A DNA stretch of 64,000 nt from Hymenochaete sp. R1. Its lineage: Eukaryota; Basidiomycota; Agaricomycetes; Hymenochaetales; Hymenochaetaceae. The DNA is taken from NCBI GenBank assembly GCA_019400425.1, contig JAFREE010000003.1, positions 62,001 to 126,000 of the forward strand, in the 5' to 3' direction. Shown one piece after another: positions 45,422 through 58,720 of the stretch. Position 1 is the stretch's first letter; every line of letters begins with the position of its first letter. A program made the position numbers and the translations under genes. The notes beneath the pieces are model-generated. The model was not told the DNA's origin and did not search any database. It saw nothing but the letters and a program-made list of their open reading frames with translations.

Positions 45422-48131
45422 CTAAGCCGAACCCTTCAGTCGAATCCTTACAGCGTTCGCATGCGCATCGAGGCCTTCACAGTCCGCGAGCGTCGCAACC
45501 ACAGGGCCCAAGATATTGAGCCCTTCTTTCGTGATCTCTTGCGAGGTAATGTGCTTTTGGAACGACTGTGTATTGACGCCGCTAAACTGGCGCGCGTAAC
45601 CGTTCGTGGGTAGCGTATGGTTCGTTCCCGACGCATAGTCACCGCAGCTACACATTATCACATTAATTCCAGACGAACATACGAGGAAGAAAAAATAATG
45701 GGGTGGGGACGAGGTGATATGGCTGACCTTTCAGGCGTGAACGGCCCAACGAACACGCTCCCTGCGTTCTCCACCTTCCCCACAGCCTCCTGCGCCCTCT
45801 CAAGGTGCAAGATCAAATGCTCCGGCGCGTAATCATTCGAGAACGCCATCGCCTCCTCGACGTCTTCCACCCGCACGATGAGACTCTTCGGTATCGACTT
45901 GCGTAGGATGTCTACACGCGTGAGGGCTCGGGCTTGGGCGTCGAGCTCGTGTTCGATGGCGGCGAGGTGGGTGGGGCTGAGGGAGACGGCGACGAGGATG
46001 ACTTGGGAGTCGATGCCGTGCTCGGCTTGGGAGAGGAGGTCGGCGGCGACGAAGGCGGGGGTGGAGGTGTGGTCGGCGATGACCTAACGGACGGTTCAGC
46101 ATCAATATCGACTTCCAGGTGGTCAAGGTAAGGGGATAAGTGATAAATATGACTCACCAGAACCTCCGATGGCCCAGCTGGCATGTCGATCGAGACCAGA
46201 GCGTCCGTATCGTTTTGTACGAGCATCTTCGCAGCCGTCACCCACTGATTACCAGGCCCGAAGATTTTGTCCACCTTGGGTACCGTCTCCGTCCCATACG
46301 CAAGAGCTGCGACCGCCTGGGCGCCTCCCGCCATGAGGATCGCAGAGGCGCCAACGAGCTGCGCGACGTACATCACTTCGGGCGAGATGGATCCGTCAGG
46401 TCGAGGGGGCGTCGCGAGCACGATCTCGCGGCAGCCGGCGACTTGTGCGGGTACACCGAGCATGAGAGCGGTTGAAGGTAGGATGGCGGTGCCGCCTGGG
46501 ACGTAGAGCCCCACGCGTTGGACAGGGCGAGCGAATCGAGAGCAGACGACACCGGGGCTCGTCTCGACTGTAAGAGGGGCTCGATCTAGCTGGGCCTCGT
46601 GGAATTTGCGGATGTTCTTGTATGCGGTGTCGATGGCGGAGCGGATGGGCGCGGGAAGGTCGGCTGTGGTGCTCTCGGCGCTGAAGGGAGGACTGAGGAC
46701 GGGGGTAGTTAGGTTGGCTTTGTCGAATTTGGCGGTGAGTTCGATGAGGGCGGCGTCTCCTCGAGAACGGACATCGTCGACGATGGGTTTGACTTTTGCG
46801 ATCATTTCGTTGGAGTTGAGGACAGGTCTTTTGAGGAGAGCTGCTCTTGCTTCGGGGGTAAGACCAGCCAGAGTTTCCATGCGCATTCGGATTGGCGCAT
46901 CTGAGGGTAAAGAGCCTTCCGATGTATCGTTTAGATTCGGCTTCGGTGTGTTTGCAACGGGTTTTGACTCCCATTGGGGTTTCGCGTTCCCCGGCCTTCG
47001 AGTGACCTTCTTTGATTTTAAGTCCAAGCTATGTTCGACGTCCGCAATACTGACGCCTGCTGCAACACATCGTGTGAGCGCAAAATATAAAAGATCAGCT
47101 GCCTCAAATGCGACATCGTCCTTCGAGCTTGCGTTGCATAATTCCTCCGCCTCCTCCATGATTTTGGAACTCAATAGCTGAGGATCAGTAAACAACCGCT
47201 TGGTATATGAACCTTCTGGTGCGGACTGTAGTCGTGATTGCAATGTCTGCTCCAGGGCCGAGAGACCTGATAGGTGGCCAAAACATGAGGTTCTGTCGAG
47301 ATGACAGAATCCAGCACCGTGCTGAATAACGCTGAATTCAAGGCAATCGGAATCACAGTCAAGTGTTATTTTGACGATATCCTGAATCGCTCCTGATGTT
47401 TCTCCCTTCCTCCACAATCCGTGTCTTCGGCTCTGATAGACACCTCGACCGGACAATATACTTTCCTTGATGGACTCGCCGGACGAGTAAACGAGACCTA
47501 ACGATTTACCTCCCTGGCGGAAAGAAGAAACAACGGTGGGGTACAGTCCATCGGATCTGTCGGTTGAAATCGGTGCGAGGAACGCGTCCACAATACTCAT
47601 ATGCGCGTTAGTACTTTCCATTACTGAAAGTTGGGAAGTAGGGATCACGAGGGTGGCGCCAGCGCTCCGAAGTTGGCGAATCGTTGCGGGAGAAGGGATC
47701 TCGATTTGGGAAGTGGATTGGATGTAAATGTCGGAGTTCTTGAAGAAATGAGTCATGGATGACACGATTTCGGTGTCCACTGCAGGTGTGCGGACAAGAA
47801 CAGCAGATACAGCGGAGGAGAGTTTGTTCGGAACTGCACTGACGGCGTCCACATCGAGGAGGAGGACCAGTCGTTCCTTTGGGATCGTGTTGACCAGTTC
47901 GGTCGCCCACGACAGAGGAGCAATGACCTTTTCAGCACCATTGTCGAGCCACGAGATCACGTCGTCAAGATTGGCAGACACATCGTGCTCTGCAAGGATG
48001 GAGTATTTGGTGTGAGCAGGAAGCGACTGAGGATTGGCGGAGTCTGCTGGAAGGATAAGAGGTGATATCCTGGAAAGAGGCCAAATGAGTGAGGCATCGC
48101 CGTTGTCAACTAGTGCGAGAAATGAAGCCAT
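45422..48131 (-). CDS. HIS4: Trifunctional histidine biosynthesis protein HIS4 (PR-AMP cyclohydrolase / PR-ATP pyrophosphatase / histidinol dehydrogenase)
   Basis: Three exons (48131-46158, 46083-45728, 45647-45422) give 851 residues. The N-terminal third starts [15 protein letters not shown]. The cyclohydrolase has [18 protein letters not shown] and [20 protein letters not shown] with the Cys/Asp metal ligands. The pyrophosphatase has [20 protein letters not shown] and [15 protein letters not shown]. The dehydrogenase has [60 protein letters not shown] and SNDYAPEHL, with [15 protein letters not shown] across intron 2. All three activities appear intact; they catalyse steps 2, 3 and the last two of histidine synthesis in the cytosol. 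The open frame continues upstream of 48131, but this Met matches the family start. Confidence 0.97.
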
Positions 48132-48906
48132 CCCGCGTTGAGCAAAGCCAGTTCCGCTATAAGATGAGTGTATGCACTGCGCTGCAGGTATTAAGAAGCT
48201 TAGAAAGTTAAGGAAAAATAAGCTTGGGGAATGACTTGGACTCGGACTACCAAATGAAGACGACAAAAGATCGGCAGCGATCGACGATCTATCCTTCCGG
48301 ATGTGGACTAGAACACTAGAACTATTAGAAAAGCGGTGCAGCAGTGCAGCAATTTCAAAAATCATCCGAAGTTCGAAGTCCGTAATAACGGGTAACACGC
48401 ACCAGGCGCACACCATCATCATCATGCAGTCTTAACGCTGCCCTTTCCCTCTGCTTCGAGCGGCCACGCCTTCGTATTACGCACCTTATCAGATTCATCA
48501 GCTTCAAATTAGCATGGACAAGTCAGGATATTCGACCAGCTCTTTTAGGCGGATAAACATCAGATATACAAATCAAAATCAATGGGTGCAGCTGATACTT
48601 CTCCTAGAAAGAGAAGCGTTTGAGAGTGTATAACCGAAGAAGCCTGAATTCTGACTCGGTCCACTGTGGGAACAGAATACACCAGTGGAGAGCGGCCTGT
48701 GCATTGTAACTTGAAAGAACTTTAAGAAGCCAGGCAGAGACGCTCGTGCCTCGTGTCGTTTCCTTTCAATTCATCCTTTTCAGCCCATCCTTGTCAGTGA
48801 AGGACGCCTTTTATGCCCCTCTTCCTTACTCTCTCTCTCTCATACTTCCATCATCTTGCCCTCCGTTTCTATCTCTAACAATCTCTAACCTGTTCTTACC
48901 CATCAC
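48132..48906. promoter_or_regulatory. Divergent promoter region of HIS4 and Argonaute, with a possible Gcn4/CPC1 site
   Basis: A TGACTC core at ~48652-48657 matches the half of the general-control element TGACTCA that is bound by Gcn4/CPC1 in other fungi, which would suit HIS4. It is a single six-base match and could be chance. No other gene is seen in the 775 bp. Confidence 0.35.
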
Positions 48907-51900
48907 ATGCCTCCCAGAGTTCAAACCCGGGGACGTGGGGGTCCAGGTGGGCCTCAGCGAGGACGCGGAGGTGGCCCCGCTATTCGAAGCTCGACGACGA
49001 CGCTTAGCTCTTCTATGGGCGTACCATCAGCCTCTGCCAACAGCCACATCCAGACAGTAGGGGTCAAACGTACCGCGTATGGCACCGCAGGCGTGGCCAA
49101 GAAGGTCCTAACTAATCACTTTCCGATCACTATTCCTAAAGGCATCATATCTCACTACGATGGTATGTCCACCGTCCTCTCCCGTGCTTATTCACTGTGC
49201 TGATTTCTGTATGGACTCACCAAATAAATTGTATTGAATAGTCGGTGGGTCCATCGTTTTGAATCTTCGATATCCGGTCAAATCTAATGCATATACTAGT
49301 CATCTCACCCTCTGAGAAAACATTGCCTGCGAGGTTGAACATGGATCTCATCTATCACCTTCAAAAATATACTGCGCCAAATGTATTTACTCCACCTGCA
49401 GTTTATGACGGGAGGAAGAATATGTTCGCACCCAGAACATTACAGTTCCCGAACGGCGGGGACACTGCAGAGGTAGGCGCGCTTACTCCGTTGTTCGAAC
49501 CCTTCAATTATTAAGAACGCCTACTAGTTTGAGGTTTGTCTGGTTGACACTAGGACCGAGGACGCTCAGAGGAAGAGCGGTAGAGCTCCCAAAACGTATA
49601 AAGTGCGACTAAACAAAGTCGCAGAAATCAATCCTATGTGTGTGCTCCTAGACTTCTCAGAAAGCGCCACTAATTACCAGCCAGTGTCCTTGAGCGCTTC
49701 TTAGAAGGCAGGCAGAGCCATGACGCAGATGTTTTGACTGCGATTACAGTAAGGAGCGTCAAAAATCCTTCGACCCATTTGGCTGATCGTGGTGTATAGG
49801 CGCTCAATGTCGTGGTTCGCATGGAGCCCACCCAGTGAGTTCACGACTCCACTGTCTTTTGCCGACTATCCAATTTTAATTTCCTTTAATGACAGAAAAT
49901 ATCCATTCAATATTCGATCCTTCTTTACAAGCTCAGAAAAAATGGATATTGGAAAGGGGCTTGAAGTCTGGCGTGGTTATTTCCAGTGAGTATAATGACT
50001 GTGGTTGGGCATAGTTTTTGAATAGCTTGAAGGTCGGTGCGCCCTGCTTTCCAGCGGATGCTAGTAAACATTGATATTTCGACCGGCACGATGTAAGAAA
50101 ATTCTCGCAATGATTCCCGTTTAAAAATCTAATGCTCTCTTCCAAAGGTACAAAGCCGGACCATTCATTGATTTGTGCTTAGAGTACATCGAGCGCCCAA
50201 AGGAGCCTTTGGCGCTCGCATCGTCTCGTGGATTCCCGGAGCGCGAACGTCTTCGCCTGCAGCGCTTCATCTCCGGCATACGTGTGGTGACTACATACGC
50301 TGACGCAGCTGGTCGCACAGCAAAGACTCCTCGTGTGGTCAAAAAGATCACAAAGGAAGGTGCTTCGGCACTGCGTTTCACTACCCAAGAGAGCGGGACG
50401 ATCACTGTCGCTGATTATTTCTCGCGTACTGTGAAAAGGAAATTGAAGTATCCGGAGTTACCGTGCATTGAGGTTGGATCGGGTGCTTTGATCCCGATTG
50501 AGCTGTGCGAAGTACCTCCGGGTCAAATCATGCGGAAGCAAGTTCCTGTGAGTCTGTTGGATTCCTTGATTCCACTTGAAACTAAAACTCTCCCTTGTAA
50601 TAGCCAGAATTGACCAAGTCGGTGCTGGAATTTGCCACGAGAAAGCCTGATGACCGGCTGGCGAGTATTAAAAGGGGATTAAGTGTCTTGAACTACGGAC
50701 AGTCCGAGTACGTTCGCGAGTTTGGCATGGTGTGTACTCTTATGATGTTTTCCGTTTACGCAGACCTGAACATCGCGCTTGTTTAGATCATGGAGCCAAA
50801 TATCAACCCACTTCAAGTTGATGCGAGGACACTCGCACCTCCAACGTTGCGATACAATGTTTCTTCTCGAAACCCGACGGTCGTGAGTATGATCTCATCT
50901 ACATGAAGGTGGAAAAATGACGAAATCCTCTCCTCTATTATAGACGCCTCAAAACGGCGCATGGAACGTTAGTCAATTCGGAAGCGTACATGAACTTTCA
51001 TGTTGACATTCAAATGCTAGATGATCGACAAGAAACTCTTCCTTCCGGTGACAATTGGAGGTTTCGCTGTCGTAGTATACGAGCGGCAAGCGCGGTTCAA
51101 TCAGGAAGCTGCTAAGAATATGGTACACTGTTCGATTCTTATTGAACACTACTTCCCATAGTTTGACCATCGCACATTTTTAGGTCCAAGGGTTACTGCA
51201 AAGTTTTAGAGACATTGGTGCGTGTCTGATTGTTGCCATACTGCGCGAAAAGATGGCCCGTTCTAATGCTGTCCCATTCGAAAAGGTATTCAATGCAGCG
51301 AGAATGACCCTCTCATCAGGTGGGAGAACGCACAGGGGCGAATTATAGACGTTCGTATCTAAAGATTTGATAGTCAGTCTATGTCCCAGAAACTGAGTCG
51401 ATCTATAAAAGCAATTGAAAGCGGTCGGCCACGACTACAATAAAGTTCGGAAAAAATTTCCGAGCCTCATTGTTTGCGTTTTGCCCGAGGGAGCGATCGA
51501 TTTGTACTCAGTGAGTTCTTATGATTTCTTTTGAGAGATATAGTTAGTTGAATCGACTGTTTTCAGAGCGTCAAACAGTGAGTGATTGCATTTTCTGATA
51601 GTTGGCGGATGGTAATAGTTTTGTTTGCTATATTTCAGCTTTGGCGATTGTATAGTAAGTGTTGCCTTCTTTGTTCCCGATAATGAGCCGTCAAATTAAC
51701 GTATGCACCCATGCAGACTGGAGTAGCTACACAATGCTTGAAGTCTAGCAAGTGCTTCAGGGCGAAGCCTCAATACTTTGCAAACGTTTGTCTTAAGTGA
51801 GCGATCTGAATGTATCGTTGCATCTCTCCAAAGAATCTTACCTGGGTTCCAAATAGGATCAATGTGAAATTAGGTGGAATCAATGTCATTCCGGACCCAG

Positions 51901-53226
51901 CGTCTGTCGGCTATTTAACGGATAACGCTCAGCCCACCATCGTCGTACGTTTCATTCAGACATTACAACCTTAATATTATGAAAGTATCAATCACGTTTG
52001 CAGATGGGAGCCGACGTAATCCACCCTGCGCCTGGATCGGAGGGTCGTCCATCCTTCACGGCTCTGGTTGGAAATATAGACTCAACGACGTCTAAATATA
52101 TCGCTGCAACTAGGATTCAGGTTGGGCGAAGCGGATGTCTTCTTAACGTATTCGGTTTCTGACTTCCTCTTTCGTTAGACTTCACGTCAGGAGATGATAG
52201 ACGATTTAAAGGAAATGGCGCGTGTGAGTGGGATCTTGTTTTCGGTCGTTTCCTCCTAGAGTTGACAATATTATGTACAGCACATCATATCGCAATACAG
52301 AGCGTACCGAAGGGCACAGGAAAAGAAGGCCAACTTCGATCCGAAGAGAATTATATTCTATCGAGGTTTGTCAACCTCTTATATTGATTTGTTTATCGTT
52401 CTCATAAAATGAAAGACGGTGTCTCGGAGGGGCAGTTTTCTCAGGTTCTCGAGAAAGGTCGGTTTCTTCTATGGTATTAGTACTCCAGTACATATCTAAC
52501 TATGTGTGCAGAGGTTCCGAAGATCAAAGGTAAAGCGAGAATATGTTTCCAATTTTGAACCGAATTGAGATGTCTGCGCAGAGGCTTGTCAGGAACTTGG
52601 TCTAAACCCATTGCCAAAACTGACCGTTATCATTGTCGGGAAGAGACACCATGTACGCTTCTTCCCGCTCTCACCCCGAGAAGGTGACAGGTCCGGAAAC
52701 GTGCCTGCGGGTACTGTTATCGACCGCGACGTCACAAATCCCGCTGAGTTTGACTTCTACTTGCAATCGCACGGTGGTCTGTTGGGAACGAGTCGCCCTT
52801 CTCACTACAACGTCTTATTGGACGAGAATGAATTTTCGTACGACTACTTCGAACTCTCGTGTATGTAACCATCGCTCACTACTTATCTTAGTCCGGATGG
52901 TATCCAGCAGCTTTCATTTGCTCTGTGCCACGTCTATGCTCGGTCTACCCGTTCGGTTTCCATTCCCGCTCCGGTTTACTGTAAGCGAAATCCCTCGATT
53001 TGAATTAATTGTTCGAGCTTGAGGACTCACTTGTAAAACTTCAGACGCCGATATTGTGTGCTCGCGCGCGAAAAATCACTTTGATCCCCAAGCCTCTGAC
53101 GGCATCAACTTCTCCGACTCTGCATCTCAGGTCAGCGACGGTCAGGCGTTGTCGACGCTGGAGGCGTACCGCAAGAGTTTCAAGGATTTGCATCCAACCG
53201 CACAGAAGATGATGTACTTCTCTTGA
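48907..53226 (+). CDS. Argonaute (slicer-type, QDE-2-like)
   Basis: More than 20 short exons join to about 900-950 residues. The N-terminus MPPRVQTRGRGGPGGPQRGR is Gly/Arg-rich. The N/L1 region has VISPSEKTLPARLNMDLIYH and NMFAPRTLQFPNGG. PAZ is around 50120-50560 (CLEYIERPKEP, LKYPELPCIEVGS). MID has FRDIGIQCSENDPLIRWENA and PSLIVCVLPEGA. PIWI has CLKINVKLGGINVIP and VMGADVIHPAPGSEGRPS, with catalytic Asp at 52013-52015. It continues with TSRQEMIDDLKEM (Glu), YRDGVSEGQF (Asp codon split by an intron) and RPSHYNVLLDEN (His). The DEDH tetrad is complete, so slicing is expected. The product is the effector of RNAi (quelling or heterochromatin). Exon 1 splices to VISPS at ~49299, skipping a decoy acceptor at ~49242. 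Confidence 0.95.
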
Positions 53227-53777
53227 AGGTACCACAATCATGCTCGATGATACCGAAGATTTCTACTTGAGATTTCAGATGAAAGAGACCCGAAATACCA
53301 CAGCAAAGATACCGATTGATGTTGCATGAAATGATTTTGTTTGTCCACGAATGACCATGACGAATGTTGTTGATATCCTTGACTGTAGCACGAACACATT
53401 CGACTTCGCTGTGATGTACCTTCCACGCTTCACTCTTGATGATGCGTTTGGAAACCTGTCGGGCTGTTCTACTTTTATTTTCCCTCACACAATAGTTTTG
53501 TACTGTTTCGGTTCTATACCAATCCTATCAAATGAATGTAAATGACCTTTGCTTTCACGATGCTGACTTCAAGATAATGTCATCAAGTAAATACTTACTG
53601 ATGTCCATCAAAACGAAGTTCAGTGAGGCAAGTCTTGAAGAAAGCGAAAGTGATGAATTCAAGACCATTAGTATGAGAAGGGTAAAGTTTATTAAATACA
53701 TGCAACAGAAGAACGAAAGAAAAAATGAAAAGATATTTAAACAATAGATTCTCTCCGTTTATCCAAACCTGCGGACC
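53227..53777. other. Intergenic: convergent 3' ends of Argonaute and Raptor
   Basis: No convincing gene in ~550 bp. Short frames (for example 53532-53747) are A-rich and lack similarity I can recognise. Confidence 0.5.
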
Positions 53778-56700
53778 TCAATAAGGAGATACCGACCGAA
53801 CAGAAGAGAAGTATCCCCCTCCATTCGCACCGGGTCCATATCCTATCCCAGGTGTGGCAGGTGGTAAAGTACTTTCACGCTTAGTCTCTCCTGCACTTGA
53901 GCTATCGGTCAGCTTGCTTCCCAGTATTCGAATGTAACCGTCTGCACTGCCCAGTCCGAGTACCATTTCGCAAGGATGGAAGGCGACACTTGACGTTGGA
54001 GGGCCAAGGAAAGCATCTCGGGGTGGCGGCAGACTGTGGTGCCCGGACGGGAAAGAAATACGAGAAAGGAGCGAGGGCTGGTGAGGTGGAAGAGCGTGTG
54101 AAGAGTGGACAATTGTGGTTTGGTACCTGTAACGCGCTGGCGAGACTGCGGCAGTCCTAATGTTTCAACGGTTGTTAGTGAATGTATATATGAGAGAATT
54201 GAGCGGAAAATACGTACGCAGCAAAAACCGAGCATTGCTCGTGCATGTCAAATGCAGCGATCCCGTCAGGGCACAATGGCCAATTGGCTAACGATGACCG
54301 CGAGTGTCGTAAGTCCCATAACCTAACCTCACCATCCGCACTATAAGAATAAATATATGAACAAAAGAGAGATGCCAATTATGGAAGTGTTTTAAACTCA
54401 CCTCGCCGACACGAAATCTTTGGCTGCACCCTTCTGCCAGCGGATACCAGAAATCCAGGATGAATGTTCGCGATATGATCTGACCACAGCGTCTTCCTCA
54501 TCCAAGCGCTTATCGAAAATTTGAATGGTACCGTCACCGAAACTTGCAGTAAAAATAGAACTAGAATCAGGATTCGATGCAATCGACGTGAGAGGGCACT
54601 CGGATTGCGTCGGAAGATCCTATGATTTCGTCAGCTATGGAGACTACAGCATATACTGGCTTTAAGCATACCAATATAGTCTTTTCTTTATGTGCGTCCC
54701 AGAGTCGTATTGTCCTCGAATCGCCCCCAGCAACCATTAGACCGCTACTCTGGTGCCATCCAAGCACTAAGCCGCTTCCTCTTTTAACAGGAACCATTCT
54801 TGGGAGTGCACGGAAGGATGTCACCATCTGTAGCGGATGATCGTCCTTAGAGGCATCATAGTTGCGATACAGATGGACGACCCCGTCCGATGAGCCAGCC
54901 ATCAACAAGCCTCCGACATTCTGATTGATGCAACTTAAGGATGTGATACTTGTTCCAATAGGATTGCCGTTGTTGAATGTCAGTAGCCGTGCTCGTCGTG
55001 TCCAGTCATAAACACTAACGTCAGGTTAGCACCATTCATGTAAGGACTGCTTCTTATGATTAATTACCTTATCATGTTTGTATCATTCGCCGCGAATAAA
55101 TGTGAGTCAAAGGCATGGAACGCTATGCGAGACACAGGTCCTTGGTGGGATAGCGTTGCAACGGGACGGTCCCATTTACTGACTCCTACATCCATAAAAA
55201 ATCAGAAGTGAATTGACAAAAAAATACTATGGTACGTACGTGCTATATCAGCCTGAGCCTGCGTTTCCTGGATGATATTCTCATTCCTTTGCTGTCTCCA
55301 CATCTGTGCATTGTACTGTATACTTCCTGGCTCCTCTGCCTCTGGTTGTCGCATCTGCGTTTCGGTAAAGTACTCACAGCACCAATCGTAGAAGCGGCTC
55401 TTCAAAGGGAGGGTGTCTTTGAACCCAGCACCGGTACCCAACCCAAGTAAAATGCTGGCTGAGCTTCCTGAATCGTGCGAGAATGTGCTACCTGAAGGAC
55501 TTGGTATTGGGTCTGCCGTATTCGCAACCTGCTGGTAATGTGTCTTCTTCTTTCTTCTGTTTCGCAGACGTTCCATGTCTTCCTCAATCAATGCCTCCAT
55601 GACGTCTGAAGGTAAGAAGTCACATGGCGAATGCTGGTCCGCTTGTTCATCCTTTGTTGAAGACGCGCTGACTGAAGTGTCGAGAGGGTAAGGAGATGTA
55701 TACGCCGCCTGATTGAGGTTTGGCGAAGGCGGGCACGACAATGTTGATGCGGGTGCCTGAGATTTCGCACTGACTTGAGAAGATAGGTTCAGGTCTTCAC
55801 CTGAAGTCGGAAACGCGTATTGGTTGGCCAAGTGCTTTAGGGAGTTGGCGAATGATGCGGTCCGCTGAAGGATGTTAGAGCTTTGGGAAGATATAGTGGT
55901 GGATGTCGATTCGCTTCTATTTAAAGGTATTCTAGAACCTTGATTGAACGCGGAAGTGGTAGGTGACTGAAGTGATGGATGCCGGCTTCTATTATCGGGG
56001 AGAGGCATGTGCCCTCGTACGGAGGGCGGTTCATGTAAGGACGATGAATCAAGACGAGAGAACGGAGACTCTAAAAGGAGTGCCATTATGTAATCGACAA
56101 TCGTTTGTGCATACGCAGCGATTTCAGGGTAGGGGTCGACGGAAAATTCCATGAGGAAAACGAAGATCGTGTAAAACGAAGAGAGCAGAACACGGTCGTC
56201 TTCCCGGGACATTTCATCGTCACCCAGTCCATCTAGCCATTCGCTGACTGCTTGATTTGTTACGTCCTCTCCGAATAAATGTGGTTGTGGTCCCTCGGCT
56301 CGCTTCCGTTCCTCTTCCCAGTAAAGCCAGGCGACAATGATAAGATAGCCACGCCACTCCTTGACCAGACAGCTGAGAAGAACAAGCAGTTCTTTCCTTA
56401 CCATAGGGCTGGCGTCTTCTTTAGTAGTTAGCGCAGCACCCGTGCATACCGCGACTTCGAGACGAAAATGTGTTCTTTCGTCAAAGTGGCACATGGTGCC
56501 AGTTCCTCTACCTCCTTTTTTATTGACATCGGATGAGCCAGAGGCACCCATGAAGGTGCCGAGAGCGAAAAGTGCAGCCGCCCGCACTTCCGGAGAAACA
56601 TCCGACAAGAGAGCAATCAATTTATCCTGTGTTCCTCGATCGACTCCATAAATTTTTATGTCGTCGTTGGCATCCCACATCTGACCGATGCACAATGCCA

Positions 56701-58720
56701 TCCATTGCTTCGGCAAGAAATCTGGCTCATCTAACCTCTCAAAGCAGTTGTCGAAGACACGCTCGTGCCAGCAAACATTTTGTGCTTGAGATGAGCCGCG
56801 TACGATAGCCGACAGAATGAAACAGCACATAGCTCGGTGCTCCGCCTCGTTTCCGACTTGCTGTGATGCGTCATTCTGCCCCGCTAACAAACTGGCAAAA
56901 TATTTGTAGCCATGATTTGCATACAAGTCTGTCTGGCAGCTAGGGTCGACAGCGAGAATTCGCGCCCAGATGAAAATAAGAACCGGACGCAAATCTCTCG
57001 CCGGGGCTTGGAGAAGTTTCACAATGAATGGGAAGATACCGATGGTGAGTGCAGCATGCACGGCCCAGGGTCCAAGATCGACGAATCGCGATAGAAGAAC
57101 GAGAACTCGTAGTCTGTGGGGTTGAGACAGCAGAAGCTGTAGAACTATCGGCAGCTGCTCTGGAGGCTTCCTCGGTACGAGATGTTCCAGCCCTTCGCCT
57201 GCGTCGAGTCCACGAGAGTAGTCTACACCTTCCATAGCGGATGATGTAGAAAGCGAACCCGGCCCTTTCTTTGTCAACGCCGAACCTCCTCGCGAGATCC
57301 AAACCTCGAAAGCAGCCAACTGGTCCATGAAGAACCTGCTCGGGATGTACTTGTTCATCACGTCAGAGCTCTTGATTGATGAGATGTTACCGTTTGTTTC
57401 CTCATCCTTTTGGAGTTCATGAAGTTGCTTTAGAACGGCGTCAACCGCCAAATCCCATTGGGCCCACATCGGGTGCGTATTGGTCGGTGGTAGCGGCGGG
57501 TGCGTGTGAGGTGTGCATCTGTAATTCTTCATTATCCGCTCTGCTAAAAGAAAATTACGGAAAAGATGGGCAACTAGGAGATCAGATCGGTAGAGCCTAT
57601 AAAAAATATCCTTGGAGAATGACGTCCAAGCAATCGTATCGGTAATTGAAATGAAAATCCAGTTGAGCTCGCCCAAGGGCGTCTTCCGATCTTTTAAATC
57701 TCCTGGAATACGCTGAGCCATGTCAAACGTGATGTTGTTCGTATTTTGTTGGCTTATTAAATGCCATCTTAATGCGATATCAATGGGCGACGTGAGACAA
57801 GACGTGAAAAGGTCTGCTGGGAGATGAGGGTACATTGGTAACTGTTCGTGAGCCAAACATGCCGCCAATTGGATGGACTCCATGAATGGCATCATCCCAT
57901 CCGGATATCCTCCATGCTTCATATTTGCGTCCGCATCCCGCTTTTCCGCGAAAGCATTGAAATTCGTCAAAAGGTTTCCGGCGGCAGAGCAATCCCAAAT
58001 ATAAATGCACGGCGAGCCAAGCCAGTTCTGTATCTCAATGAGTGATACAGGGATGTATTGAGAGTACGATCGATTGAATACCCATAGTTCACCACTGGGA
58101 GTCGGTTTGGGGACGCCGTGACCATTATAGTAAAAGAGACAACGTTCGTCTTTCGCCATCTTTCGCAGATTTTGGCAGAATTTCTGAGTCTCTTCGTATG
58201 ATGGGTCAAGGTAAGGCTTGAACTTGATTCGTGGGCTGAGGCACTCGAATTGGTGATGAAGATTGTTGCCTATGGCTTCCAATGCTTTGTTCGACGGCAG
58301 ACTATGAGGATCAACCCAGCATTCAAGTACTGCGCACTGCTTCGTCTTGACAATATCCGGCGGGTCTACGTCGATGTTGAGACACACTACCAGCGCTGCA
58401 TTTGTTGTCTTGAGCTTGTTTTTCGTCTTCCAAGGTGCGAATTGGGAGAGTAAACTCCGGGATCGAGACGGATTGCCGCATGTGAGATGCCGTTTAGCAT
58501 CGAAGTGAGGGCCCGATGAGATACCTTCATCACCGGAATCGGAAGACGGCAGTATACGTTCGCTATTCGAGATTCTCTCGTCTGCAAGGGAGGAAGTCCG
58601 TGATGAGCTATTCGATGTACGATCCGAACTGTCCTCTTGATATGTTTCCTCTTGTCCATTCGTAGAGTTACGATTGACTCTTAGCACGCCGTCCCTTCCT
58701 CGTTCTACTACACGACGCAT
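53778..58720 (-). CDS. KOG1: Raptor (Kog1/Mip1), TORC1 subunit
   Basis: The order of domains is that of Raptor, about 1500 residues in all. After a disordered Ser/Arg-rich N-terminus comes the Raptor N-terminal caspase-like domain: KLKTTNAALVVCLNIDVDPP, CAVLECWVDPHSLP, RCLFYYNGHGVPKPTPSGEL, YIPVSLIEIQNWLGSPCIYI and WDCSAAGNLL. These include the Gly-His-Gly region. HEAT repeats follow (PEVRAAALFALGTFMG, GYKYFASLLAG), then a long disordered linker. The C-terminal WD40 propeller spans ~53778-55200 (SSDGVVHLYRNYD, GDSRTIRLWDAHKEKTI, ADGEVRLWDLRHSRSSL). Raptor recruits substrates to the nutrient-sensing TOR kinase. Exon 1 runs ~3.5 kb without a break, unlike its intron-rich neighbours. The start is uncertain: the frame stays open to 58777 without an ATG, so 58720 or an upstream exon is possible. 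Confidence 0.95.

Noticed and set aside
46396..46974. 192-residue Arg/Ser/Pro-rich minus-strand frame in HIS4
   Set aside because: Shifted frame inside the histidinol dehydrogenase coding exon.
51230..51350. Read-through of Argonaute as ...ARMTLSSGGRTHRG
   Set aside because: Splicing out the preceding segment (donor after RDIG, acceptor before GTATTCAATGC) gives SENDPLIRWENAQGRI, the conserved Argonaute sequence.
53532..53747. 71-residue + strand frame between Argonaute and Raptor
   Set aside because: A-rich, Lys/Glu-rich tail that looks like chance in a 3' region.
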